From Ooceraea biroi (taxonomy: Eukaryota; Arthropoda; Insecta; Hymenoptera; Formicidae), in NCBI RefSeq assembly GCF_003672135.1, contig NC_039518.1, forward strand, positions 3,968,001-4,032,000: DNA of 64,000 nucleotides. Reading direction: 5' to 3'. The notes beneath the pieces were generated by a model, which was given only the letters and a program-made list of their open reading frames with translations, was not told the origin of the DNA and made no database searches. The position numbers were made by a program, and so were the translations under genes. This document shows positions 53,590-64,000 of this stretch, in pieces. Numbering within the stretch: position 1 is the first letter of the stretch; every line of letters begins with the position of its first letter.

Positions 53590-55340
53590 GAAACATATCG
53601 CTCTAAACCTATCGCTTCAACATTAGGTACATGTTTCACCTTTGTTAACGCCTTTGTAAATATATCCGCTAACATCTCAGTTAGCATGTGGAAATATATC
53701 TTAACTTAATGTATGTTCGCTCTATGTTCTCGCGGATAAAGTGATGCCTCGTGTCTATGTGTTTTGTGCGTTGACTTGTCATTGCATTATTCGCAAGAGA
53801 TATTGTACCTTTATTATCGCAAAACAATGTAATAAAACCGCTCGCAGTTTCTTCTAATATTTCTTCGTCCAGTTTACGTAATCATAACGCCTCCTGACAA
53901 CTACTCGATAGTGCTAAATATTCTGCTTCCACAGTGGAAAGCGCTACTGTTCGTTGTTTTTTACTAGACCACGCTATCGGTCCGCCATTTCGCATAAAAA
54001 TATATCCTGTTACAAAATTTCTAGAGTCAACGTCGTTAGCCCAGTCAGCGTCACTGTATCCAGTAATTTTGTTTTCTGAATATTTATTATATGATATACC
54101 TTTATGTATTGTTCCTTTTAAATAACGCAAGATTCTTTTAACCGCATTCCAGTGAGGCCGATCTGGGTTTTTAAAAAATCTGCTCACTACTTGCACCGCA
54201 AAAGCTATATCCGGACGCGTAATTTGACTCAAATATAATAAGCATCCTATCGCTTCCTTATACGGTACATTCTTCATACCATTTTCTTCTGCTTTGTTTT
54301 GGGGCTCCATATCTTTGGTAAGTTTAGCATCCATGGGAGTAAATGCCGGGTTACATTTATCCATTCCAAATCTCTCTAACACCGTCTTTATATATTTCAC
54401 TTGACTTACATATATTTTCTTTGCATGCGTATCCTTTCTAATATGCATCCCTAAACAATTTTGCACCTCACCCAAATCTTTTATTTCAAAATTTTTCTTT
54501 AACATATCTTTTACTTCTTTTACTTTATTCAAATCATCTGAAAGTATAATCAAATCATCAACATAGATTGCTACTATTAAATATTTTTTATCCCTTTTAT
54601 TATAATATATGCAAAGATCTACGTGAGATTTCTGTAAACCTATACTTTGTAATACTGAATCTAACTTTTTATTCCAAGCACGCCCACTTTGCTTTAACCC
54701 ATACATCGCTTTATTTAACTTCCAGATTTTATTCTTATCTGTCTTTCCTATTTCATCCGGAGGTAACACATATATATCTTCTTGCAAATCACTATTCAAA
54801 TAAGCCGTATTAACATCCATATGATGAATAACTAAATCTTTTTCTACTGCTAATGATAAAAGATACCTTATCGAACTGTATTTAACAACCAGTGAATATG
54901 TTTCCTCATAATCTACACCTTTAACCTGCGCAAACCCCCTTACAACTAATCTAGCCTTATATTTTATTCTCCATTTGCGCTATGTTTTATTTTGAAAACC
55001 CACTTTGTACTCAAAACATTCCCCTATTTCGGTTTATCTACGCATTTCCAAGTATTATTTCGTTCGAGCGCTTTATACTCGTTTTTCATGGCTTCAAGCC
55101 AGTTATCTCTATTTGGACCGTTAAGAGCCTCCTCTACGCTTTCTGGTTCATTATCTATTTGTTGTGACACATAATAACTTACGTAGTCATCTCTGACCAC
55201 AGGTTTCCGAGGCCTGGTACTTCGTCGCGGTGTTGGAGTCGTTACTCTTTCTATCTCCGTTTCTGTTGGATAATTTTCCTCTGTGTCGGTATATTCTGTG
55301 TCCTCTGTACCTTCCGCCTCCTCAGGTCCATCATGTTTCT
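53590..55340 (-). pseudogene. Copia pol: RT and RNase H, 5' truncated
   Basis: Minus strand, from a linker with TPRRSTRPRKPVVRDDYVSY and NRDNWLEAMKNEYKALERN (start of RVT_2) through MDVNTAYLNSDLQEDIYV, KAMYGLKQSGRAWNKKL, AIYVDDLIIL (YVDD), LGMHIRKDTHAKKIYVSQ, TRPDIAFAVQVVSRF, and RNase H with GYSDADWANDVDSR and STVEAEYLALSSSCQEAL. Past the ORF end at 53882 the frame continues with LTSQRTKHIDTRHHFIRE-like residues. Several stops occur between 54830 and 55010 and again before the LTR. Gag, protease and integrase are missing. The reverse transcriptase copies the element RNA. Confidence 0.88.
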
Positions 55341-55351
55341 AATGAGAAACG

Positions 55352-55742
55352 GCGGATGACAAAATGAGAGGATGCAAAAGTGATAACCGAAAGTCCGAGT
55401 TTGTGACGGTGCATGGCGTGAATTAGATATCGCAGCCTAATGGGACCAAATGCAAATGAAAATATAGAGTGTTATCTTTAAAATGCTTTTTACCGAGCTC
55501 GATGCGATCATTTTTCGCTGAGTTGTGCAACTTTAAAAAAGAAAACACTCTGTTAAGTAAATTTGGAGTATCTCAACAAAAAATTATCGCATCGAGCTTT
55601 GTAAAAAAGCGTTTTAAAGATAAAACTCTATACTTTTATATGCATTTAGTCCCATTGGGCTGCAATACCTACTTTACACCATGTGCCATCGCAAACTCGA
55701 ATCTTCATTTATCAATTTCGCATGCTCATTTTGTCATCCGCC
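55352..55742. mobile_element. Foldback MITE with GGCGGATGACAAAATGAG ends
   Basis: Arms about 180 bp: GGCGGATGACAAAATGAG at the left and its complement at the right, continuing through TTTAAAACGCTTTTT. Its left edge is where the Copia element stops. Confidence 0.78.
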
Positions 55743-56029
55743 ATTTTGAATCAAATGGCAGACCATAATTGCCATTCAAATATTCTTAAAGTGGATACTT
55801 GAAGCTTCATTTTGCATTTTTGAACATATTTTTATCTTCATTATTTACCAAGTTATGATCATTTGAAGGTTGGTAAATTTTTCCCTAAATTTTAGTGTAC
55901 CGCTTTTTTTGGGAGTGAGTGTATATACACACATATATACATACATACATACATACATATACATATACACGTTATACGTAATATCTATATTTATTATGTT
56001 TACTTATTGGTATACTTGAACAGTACCTA
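55743..56029. other. Unassigned, with ACAT microsatellite
   Basis: (ATAC)n at 55927-55975; otherwise AT-rich without genes. Confidence 0.5.
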
Positions 56030-56816
56030 GATAGCAAAATCTGAGCAAACAAATTTCGAGCAATGCTTGCTACAAACTTTAGATACCAGAAAGGCAACAA
56101 ATTTGAAGCAAGATCTGTTTTCTGGAATTATGTTGTCAAATTGCTGCCAGAAGTGTGACAGAGTCTGCTGTCAGGCAATAGCAGCAGGTTTGCAGCAAAA
56201 ACCGCGCAAAGCCTGCACTCATACCTGGTAACAGAGTGGCGCCAGAAACCGAGCAGGGTCTGCGCGCAAAACTTGAGAGCAGATTGATAGCAAACACTAT
56301 GAGTAGACGCTGCACCCAATCAGCTGTTTAAATGGCTTTTATATATGATCTATATATATTGTATATTGCTATATTAATAGTTTTCTTTATTCTGAAGAAG
56401 GAATGTGGAAAGAAAATTACATAATTCGATAAAATTTATATTTCATTAATTTAATTTTATTAATTAAATAATATTAATGTTATTTATACAATTTATATAA
56501 GATTAAAATCAATCTGCTCACAATGTGATAGTTTTAGAAGATGTCTTATAAGAATATAAGACATCTTTTAATGTTATCTGGAAAGTTTTGCGCGCAGATC
56601 CTGCTCGGTTTCTAGCGCCAATCTGCTGTCAAGTTACGAGCGCAGACTCTGCGCGGTTTTTGCTGCAAATCTGCTGCTATTGCCTAACAGCAGACTCTGT
56701 CGCCAAAACACAAGCTGAATGCGGACACAGATGGCTACGGTTTTGGTATGGGTTTTTGATCAAATTTGCTACCAATCTGCGCGCAGTCTGTGATCAATTT
56801 GCTTACTGGGTATACT
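56030..56816. mobile_element. TCTGC/GCAGA-rich foldback element
   Basis: Inverted pairs at 56145-56285 and 56578-56710 (GCCAGAAACCGAGCAGG against CCTGCTCGGTTTCTAGCGCC). The outer parts repeat GCAAATTTG and CAGCAGATTTG-like words. The centre is AT-rich. Ends approximate CCTAGATAGCAAA and TTTGCTTACTGGG. Confidence 0.65.
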
Positions 56817-57276
56817 TATAATAATGGTATCCCTTTGTTATTATTAATGAAAATGAACTATCATTTGAACTCGGCTCTAAACGCGCCGGCGCCAAGGTGT
56901 TATAATGCAACATAAATATACCGTAAAAATAAACTTTCATGTTACACAATTTCCATTTCCAATGATGTTTTACTTTCAAAGCGAGGCGATACCATTTTCA
57001 TAATTATAGTATGAAAGTATGCATATGTAATAAATAGTATAAATACATTTGGGACGTTATATACATTGAAAACATCCTCAGAAAAAGAAGAGAAAAAATT
57101 TGATGAATCGACAGACAGGATTCGAATGAGCGACGTACGTCCTACATCGCCGATTATCATTCTAATCCGGCGGCTTGCTCGCCGGGCTACGCTCGCTACT
57201 TGCTAATCGTTTCTACAGACTCTGAGTGAGAAAATATAAATTTCTGTTTGACAAACCGCGACTTATCAGCGGTGCA
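56817..57276. other. Unassigned
   Basis: Minus-strand word CATTCGAATCC near 57110 resembles a tRNA B box but no cloverleaf fits. No gene supported. Confidence 0.35.
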
Positions 57277-57440
57277 CACGTAAAGGTATAATTTCATGCT
57301 GTCGCTCGTCGCTCATTTTCAGCGACAAAACAGGTCACGTGATCAAAATTAACGCTGGATATTGGTCAATTTTGATCACATGACCTGTTTTGTCGCTGAA
57401 AATGAGCGACGAGCGACAGCATGAAATTGTACCTTAACGT
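57277..57440. mobile_element. Hairpin MITE (about 164 bp)
   Basis: TAAAGGTATAATTTCATGCT and complement; arms about 72 bp include GTCGCTCGTCGCTCATTTTC. Loop about 20 bp. Confidence 0.82.
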
Positions 57441-57535
57441 GAGTTTGTATTTGTAACAAAGGCGAATTCTTTACGAAACACAGCGGAAATGACGAATAAC
57501 TTGACGGACGATGTGAAATCGGCGATGAAGCGGTG

Positions 57536-57642
57536 TATGGGATGTTGCAAGATGATACAGAGCAGTATTACAATCAATCAACAATCGACAATCTGTTGAT
57601 TGATTGTAATACTGCTCTGTATCATCTTGCAACACCCCGTAT
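57536..57642. mobile_element. Hairpin MITE (about 105 bp)
   Basis: GTTGCAAGATGATACAGAGC and complement; arms about 48 bp, loop about 10 bp; TA at each side. Confidence 0.78.
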
Positions 57643-58274
57643 ATATTCATTTATTCACAAAGAATATACGTCTATCTCTATATATACGTCTATCTCTATA
57701 TAGTAAAATATGCATACATTCTTTCCGTTTGTAGTTCTTCACCTTTTCTATGGCATTTTTCGTTTACTTTAGACGGTTGATCACAATCCAATTATTTATT
57801 TATAAAGCAAAATGAATATATGTATACCTTTTATCTATGCATATATTGCAATATACCAACAGTACATTGCGACATGTAGCATGAAAATGCCAATCACATT
57901 AGGATAAGAAGTGCATTACTATAATTACTGTAATGACAGGATTCATACGTTATCTTTGAGAATACTACGCACAATACTCCATCCTTTTATATCTGATATA
58001 GTGATGTATTGAGAATTCTTATTCGCGCGCGGACATAAAACAAAACAGCTCGACAGAAGTCAACCGTTGAGAAACGCGTTCGACGGGACGCGAAGAAGCA
58101 GTATGCAATAGCATTTCGTAGTGCACATAGCCATATTTTATTGTGTTTATTCATAATACGTGTATTGTGAATCATTTTATATATAACATCAAAATATACA
58201 CACACACACATACATATATATACATATATATATATATCCCTAAACACCTTTGTAAAAAAAGAAAAAAATATATA
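57643..58274. other. AT-rich spacer with CA and TA microsatellites
   Basis: (AC)n at 58196-58210 and (AT)n at 58220-58240; no gene. Confidence 0.55.
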
Positions 58275-58733
58275 TGCCAAGTACATAAAAACTCCCAACT
58301 TGTCAAAACTCAAAACTAAATATGAAATCAATAATTAACTAGCCAAGTATCTAGAAGCAGTTTGAGTATTTTACCCAAACGTTTTCCATGCATACTCTCT
58401 TATCGCATGACGACATTGAAGTACTTGGCGTGCCCGAATCACATTAAAACGTCCTGTCCTACCTATAAGAGACACAAAATCATTTGCGAGTCATTATTGA
58501 AAATCATGAAGATACAAGATACAATACAAATCAAGATATTGTACAAATTTACAAGAATACATGACCACTGCGATCCGGGCACGCCAAGTACTTCAATGTC
58601 GTCATGCGATAAGAGAGTATGCATGGAAAACGTTTGGGTAAAATACTCAAACTGCTTCTAGATACTTGGCTAGTTAATTATTGATTTCATATTTAGTTTT
58701 GAGTTTTGACAAGTTGGGAGTTTTTATGTACTT

Positions 58734-58738
<5 letters not shown>
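58275..58738. mobile_element. Foldback MITE with GCCAAGTAC ends
   Basis: Arms of about 165 bp: GCCAAGTACATAAAAACTCC at the left, complement at the right, through GCATACTCTCTTATCGCATG. Embedded GCCAAGTA words occur at 58342, 58420 and mirrored positions. Flanked by AT-rich microsatellite DNA on both sides. Confidence 0.85.

Positions 58739-58782
<44 letters not shown>
58736..58782. repeat. (AT)n microsatellite
   Basis: About 22 TA units. Confidence 0.95.
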
Positions 58783-58785
<3 letters not shown>

Positions 58786-58888
58786 TTCATCGGTATAAAA
58801 AAAGAATATGGCAAGAAAAGTGGACAAGAAAAATCGTCCTTTGAGTTGACACAGATATTCCCGCAAGGCAGTATACATCAAACAATTA

Positions 58889-59010
58889 CACTCTCTCTCT
58901 CGCCCCCTCTCCCTCTCTCGTTCTCTCTCTCGCCCTCTCGCCCCCTCTCTCTCTTGCTCTCTCTCTGTCTCTCTCTCGCCCCCCCTCTCTCTCTGTCTCT
59001 CCCTCTATAT
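58889..59010. repeat. (CT)n / CTCTCTCGCCC microsatellite
   Basis: Interrupted CT repeats with GCCC units; frames here are repeat artefacts. Confidence 0.9.
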
Positions 59011-59945
59011 CTAGTATCACAATCTATCTCTATCTCCCTATCCGTCATATATCACATGCAATAGTATATATAATGCATAATAATATAGCTGGGTCTCTTT
59101 TTACATGGTGGATGCGTACCATGCAAGAGAAAATCCTGAAAAAATAGTAAAAACTGTAAGATGTAGAAATGTACATAAAGAAGTAGAAATAAATACATTA
59201 ATTTTGTGACGTTTTTTCAACGAACCGTGTAAAAAAAAGTGAAACGTATGAAAAAAACCGTGTAAATGTGAATGAAACGTTTCCAAAAATCGCGTTACTA
59301 AATGTCAAAAACATGTAACTGAATAATAGTGTAAAGAAGCACCGTGTAAAAGGAGATTTTGGGTGTATATCACGAGATGTTGTTATTGTTGTCATTCACA
59401 AAAGTCTTCGTACACCAGAATAGGATCAATTTTAAGAAAATGATAATACGTTGTATAATATCAATTTTTAAACATGTGAGATAATCAAGAAATATATATA
59501 TATATATATATATTACAAAATATATTAATTATGTTACTTTTTTAAGAAATTTACGAGAAGAACGAAGTATTATGCATCTCACAAAAGTGTTCGTATAGTC
59601 TTAACTTTTACTACTCGTATAGTCTTAACTTTTTTAAAAAATTACTAGTCTTGCACATATTATTTTGTTGGGCCTCCTTTTGTCTCTGAAACAGCTTCCG
59701 TTTTCGCATAGAATGCACTACAGGTGAAAAGAAGAATTATGTAGTGTACGAAGATCTTCGTCACTGACTTACTGCCTAGTACATATATATTTACGTATAA
59801 CATGTAATATATAGAATATAAATAATTGTAAGATAAATGTAATATATAACAGAAAGATAAGAATGCAGTCTTGTTTATTTGTTGCTGAAGTAGAAACATA
59901 ATCACAGACGGTCGGCACGTTGAATTAGTAAATGTACAATTACAA
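59011..59945. other. AT-rich spacer, no gene
   Basis: Words such as CACAAAAGTCTTCGTACACC (59398), CACAAAAGTGTTCGTATAG (59580) and GTGTACGAAGATCTTCG (59735) recur and may be scraps of a degraded Tc1-type end. An (AT)n run is at about 59490-59512. Confidence 0.4.
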
Positions 59946-60150
59946 TTGAACCGTTTGGTGTATTCAATACAATCAGAGATGTTTGTCCATTACCTGGCAT
60001 GTTCAATACAGCCAGAGACGTTTGTTCCTTACCTTGCATGCTCATTGCAGCCAGAGACGTTTATTGTTTACCTGGCATGTTCATTGCAGCCAGAGACGTT
60101 TATTGTTTACCTGGCATGCTCATTGCAGCCAGAGACGCTCATATCAAGAT
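59946..60150 (+). repeat. 39-bp minisatellite (about 5 units)
   Basis: Units of the form GCAGCCAGAGACGTTTATTG plus TTTACCTGGCATGTTCATT. In one frame each unit reads YLACSLQPETFIV, so the period of 13 codons keeps an 81-residue frame open (59946-60191). There is no other sign that it is translated. Confidence 0.85.
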
Positions 60151-60427
60151 GCATTCTGTATGCTGATAAATATGTAAGAAACAATTATTGACAAAATATA
60201 TTTTGTTTTATAGAAAGAGGTAAAACTTACAGTAGCATATAAATAAAAATTTTAAAACAAAGACTGCATTTTTATTAGAAGTAGCAATTTCATGAACTAT
60301 ACGTAATAACATTATATAATAAAATGTATATGTACTTGATACAAGATATGTACTACATCTTGCTCTTTCAACGTATTTTAACAACAAATAATAATTATCT
60401 ATTCTTTTTCTTTGCAGGCGACGATTA

Positions 60428-63400
60428 ATGGAAGCAATGCAGACTATATCGAAAGACTCGAGGAACACTGAGCATACGAGTACTAATCATGCATGCATCG
60501 ATTCGAATACATCTGTTGGATTAGTATCCGACAGAATGGAATCGAAAGTTAGTACTCCAGTTATGCAGAAGTGCCTGAAGTCAGCGTCAAATGTAAACAC
60601 ATATAATGATAATGTCAAACTTTGCGAAGATGACAATGATTTTGTCATCGACAGTTACCGCCTGGGCACAAGTTGTACCCAGGAAAGCATTCCTGCAGGC
60701 CGCCGCATTGACGAACTTTGCGAGGATGACTATGATTTAGTCATCGAAAAAGGCCATCTGGATATCGGTCATATCCAGGAAAGCTTGCCTGAAGGCCGTC
60801 TCATTGTCGACTTTGCTTTTATGTGGACCGAGATCCACAGAACCTATGAGAAGCATAGGTGCGGAGTTCAATGCGAATTTTGAGATTGGAAACTCGTAAA
60901 TTCCCTTCGCTGTGGGTTGAAGACGCAGTTCTTCTTCAAATGCCAAATGTGCAATCTTGAGGAGTACATATGGTCGAAACCCACGGACCCGCAGGTATTA
61001 GACATTAATACAGCTGCTGTAGCTGGCACAATTTCAGTAGGAAATGGTTACGCCCAGCTCGAAGAGCTATGTGCGGCTGTAAATGTTCCCTGCATGTCTG
61101 AAAAGACGTATATACAACGTCGAGAAAATGTAATCGATGATTTTGAAAGAACTGCCATGCAAAGCATGAAAATGGCAGGCGAGGTTGAAAAACAACTCGC
61201 TATAGAAAGGAATGACATTATAAATGGCATTCCATATATAACTGTTGTTGCGGATGATAGCTGGATGAAGAGGTCATACGGCTCTGCCTATGATTCACCG
61301 TCCGGTGTCGGTGCCATAATAGGTTACCACACCAAAAAAATACTCTTCGTCAGTATCCGCAACAAATATTGCTCTGTATGCGATATGGCGGAGCAACGAG
61401 GTCTGCAGGTACGGAAGCACAAGTGCTACAAAAACTTTGACAAGCATGCAAGCTCGATAAGAATGGAGAGCGATGCTATTGTCGAAGGTTTTAAGAGTAG
61501 CCTTGAAATGCATGGATTAATATTCAAAACACTGATTGCCGACGGCGACAGCAGCGTATATAATTCCATCAGGAATAATGCACCGTACCACGAGATGAAT
61601 GTAACGGTGCAAAAGATTGAATGCACTAATCATTTGCTTCGCAATTTTTGCAAAAAGCTCAAAGCTGTTGCACGAACGACTGTGCCAAAGACAATGATGC
61701 ATAGCAAGCGTGACTTTGTACAGCTACGAAATGTTGTGGACCGCAACATTTTGGCAATGCGCAAAGAAGTGTTGCGACTATCCGCTGTACGAAGGCAAGG
61801 AACGCAAACTCATCATACGAAGGCTAAGGAATTATTAAAAGACATTTTAAATATTCCTAGCCATATATTTGGTAAGCATAAGCGATGCAGAGAACTTGGT
61901 GTACATCAAGATCTCTGCAAGAAAATGAAAAATTATGTGCCGTCTCTGAAACAGTGCGGTCTGTTTCAACCGATTGACAACGCTATCGTGTCGCTGAGCG
62001 CCTACTCTGACAGTTTGTTAATCAATGTAACAAAAAATCCTGCAGAATTGTTCAATTCCATAATCTGCAAGGAAATTGGTGGCAAACGTATTCATTTCGG
62101 CAAACGAGGATCGTATAATGCCAGAATTGCAGGAAGTGTTGTGCAGCACAACACACAACAAGTTCTTACACAAGTGCATGAAAACATGTATAAGAATGTT
62201 CCTGCTGTTGTCGCCAAGTTAGAAACACGACGACAAGTCAAAGTTGCTCGAAACAAAGAATACAGAGAGGTAGATGGAAGACAAAAAAGGAAGCGAGAAG
62301 TAGGACCAGACTCTTATTACGGTCCACAATCGCAAAAACCATATCTTCCGCCTCATGTTTTTGAGCAATTACAGTAACATCATGCTGAAAAATTGCTCGA
62401 AAACGCAGCTAATCGCGACAAAATAGAATGTCTGACGAGAGGTCAAAGTGATTGCGAATTGTGGCAATCATTGAGACGTTTAATGCTAACGGCATCCAAT
62501 TTTGGAATGGTATGTCGCATGAGACAAACAACATCTTGCGCAGCAAGTGTGAAAAGCATTTTGTTTCCTCCATCCATCGACACCGCTGCCATGAAGTATG
62601 GGCGCGACATGAAGGAAGTCGCAAGACAGAAAATTGCTGCACATTTGAAAAATGACATTATACCGTGTGGATTATTCATTGATTATGAAAATCCATGCTT
62701 AGGTGCTTCTCCTGACGGTCTTATTAATGACGACGGTCTTGTGGAGATTAAATGTCCTTTGTCAGCTAAGAACTTAACAGCTGATGAGGCATTGCAGAAA
62801 TTGCCTCAATTGAAAACCGTACTTGACCGAAAGAATCCTGATAAAATGAATCAGAATCACCGATTCTTTTATTAGGTTCAGGGTTAATTAAACGTCACAC
62901 GACGAGATTATTGCATATTTACTGTGTGGACGCCTAAAAGTTTCAAAATGGTACGTGTTAGCAGAGACGAGGTTTTCTGGAGAAACCAAATACTACCTAA
63001 CCTAACACGGTTTTATAACAATTGCTTGCTTCCGGAAATATTGGACATTCGCTATAATAGGCACATGCCAATACGAGATCCGGATTACATAATCGAGGCT
63101 CTACAAGCTAAAGAAGCATGTACAAAAGGAAGTAGTTCACGAAACACGTGTGGAAAAGATGCGTCTGCTAATCAGGTCAGTCAAGTATCATCTGCTGCTG
63201 TTTCTCCTTTGGAGGAGCAAGATGATGATTGTATCATCATTAGTTATTCTAAAGAAGAATTGACTGAAGAAGATGCAAGAATTATTTAAAAAACACTCGA
63301 TGAGGCAGTTGTTCCTCTCTCTTTGCTGGAGCAGAATATTTTGCCTGTGGACAGCAAAATTAACGATTCCTCTTTAGATGCATTTTTATGCATCGTTAGA

Positions 63401-63837
63401 GAGACGTCTCCTTTCGAGACACAAAGCGTGCAGTACCTGGAATCTCCCAAGCTCATTGACGCTACTAATAGCGATGACATGAGCATTTAAATAATTGGAG
63501 GGAATTGTACCGATCATTGGCGGTGCATTTTCTTTGACGGTTTCAACCTGCACGTGTATGACAGCATACCCGGCTGTACATACTACAAATTAGCAGAAAA
63601 GGAAAAAGATTATATTCGCATACGTTTCCCACAAATTAACGTTAGCGACATAATTTTTGAAAAGGTGCAAACACAACCGGATTGTTATAGTGTGGTATTT
63701 ATGCTACCGCCTTTGCTACTGCTATAGCGTTAGGAAACGATCCATGCGAAGAAAAATATTCCAATGACGTGAATCGCATGAGACGTCATTTTCTTTATAT
63801 TTTACAAAGTAAGAAATTGACGCTTCTCCCAACATAA
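60428..63837 (+). pseudogene. MULE-like transposase / YqaJ nuclease / Ulp1-like protease polyprotein
   Basis: One frame from ATG 60428 to 63691, then a one-base slip to the stop at 63835. An acceptor (TTTCTTTGCAG) precedes it at 60417. N-terminus: two copies of LCEDDxDxVI...QESxPxGRxI. Then a Cys cluster (CGVQC, KCQMC). MULE-like core: VVADDSW, CSVC, LIADGDSS, ECTNHLLRNF and candidate glutamate AELFNS. Nuclease (from about 62460): ASNFG, MKYGRDM, GASPDGL and VEIKCP, the PD-(D/E)xK set of YqaJ proteins. Last, DHWRC, VYDS and DCYS for an Ulp1-type His/Asp/Cys triad. In-frame stops lie at 60881, 62375, 62873, 62885, 63287 and 63488. The frame slip falls at the Cys. Termini not seen. Confidence 0.75.
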
Positions 63838-64000
63838 AAGTACAAGAAAGCCAAATGCAATAAATTCGTGAGGTGGTATGTACAACAAAATCATACGCGA
63901 AAATCATATCGTTGGCTGGCATTATAAGAAATAAAACCAAATGCGATGTCGAATGACGTAAAACGTCGGTATGAGACGTTATTTGTTACTATGTTACGAA
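63838..64000. other. Downstream of the MULE-like gene
   Basis: No terminal inverted repeat recognised before the window ends. AATAAA words at 63862 and 63932 may be polyadenylation signals. Confidence 0.4.

Noticed and set aside
57090..57180. Possible tRNA gene on the minus strand
   Set aside because: A B-box-like CATTCGAATCC exists, but the T stem does not pair and no acceptor stem was found.
58681..59064. 127-residue frame with Ser/Leu/Pro tail
   Set aside because: It spans a MITE arm, an (AT)n run and a (CT)n run.
59946..60191. Repeat protein gene
   Set aside because: The open frame follows from the 39-bp period; no start context, splice or homology evidence.
60881..63490. Alternative genetic code (stop codons read as Gln)
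   Set aside because: TGA is also affected, other genes in the window use standard stops, and a frameshift is present; ordinary decay explains it better.

Overview
The window reads as insect nuclear DNA, most likely from an ant or other hymenopteran. It contains Penelope-like, Gypsy, Copia, Tc1/mariner, hAT, ISL2EU-like, CMC-like and MULE-like elements with GT-AG introns, plus a short TTAGG array (the insect telomere motif). The species call is inference. No complete conserved host gene was found. The only candidate host coding sequence is a pair of spliceable 3' exons of an unidentified membrane protein (48837-49662). Most transposon genes are broken by stops, frameshifts or insertions, so this is a transposon graveyard, though several insertions look young.

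Layout. 1-888 is a hAT-like fragment arranged head-to-head. 965-2482 is a mariner-like element whose gene appears to hold a 97-bp intron. 2483-3515 is a foldback element. 3871-5365 is a minus-strand Penelope-like element (PLE) and 5400-6110 a decayed ubiquitin-protease domain. 6421-9527 is a Tc1-like element with roughly 600-bp inverted repeats. 9530-11561 is probably an LTR retrotransposon end, followed by GAC and GAGA satellites and large palindromic repeats to 15867.

The centre is one nested structure. A Gypsy element (16014-33738, minus strand) has 5-bp target duplications and 218-bp LTRs differing at 3 positions. Its integrase is split by a 12.3-kb CMC-like element (17086-29391) that carries a transposase gene and a convergent DUF4806 gene. 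That element contains an ISL2EU-like transposon (21402-27229), which holds further repeats and a MULE-like MITE. The Gypsy pol is split again by an unrelated solo LTR (29584-30438), and its upstream LTR by a hAT-like MITE (33351-33702). A second nest follows. A plus-strand PLE (about 35565-45672) is split by another solo LTR (36684-37319) and by a 7.6-kb CMC-like element (38036-45601) with two genes.

46062-46971 is a GC-rich LTR-like block with tandem repeats and a TATA box. 47905-48420 is a Tc1 MITE. 50438-51824 and 51831-52906 are adjacent long palindromes with mariner-type ends. 53371-55340 is the 3' half of a Copia element. 55350-58740 is a run of foldback MITEs. 59946-60150 is a 39-bp minisatellite.

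60428-63837 is the most unusual gene: a MULE-like transposase, a YqaJ-type PD-(D/E)xK nuclease and an Ulp1-like cysteine protease in one reading frame. It is interrupted by six stop codons, each explicable as a C-to-T change, and by one frameshift at the protease active-site cysteine.
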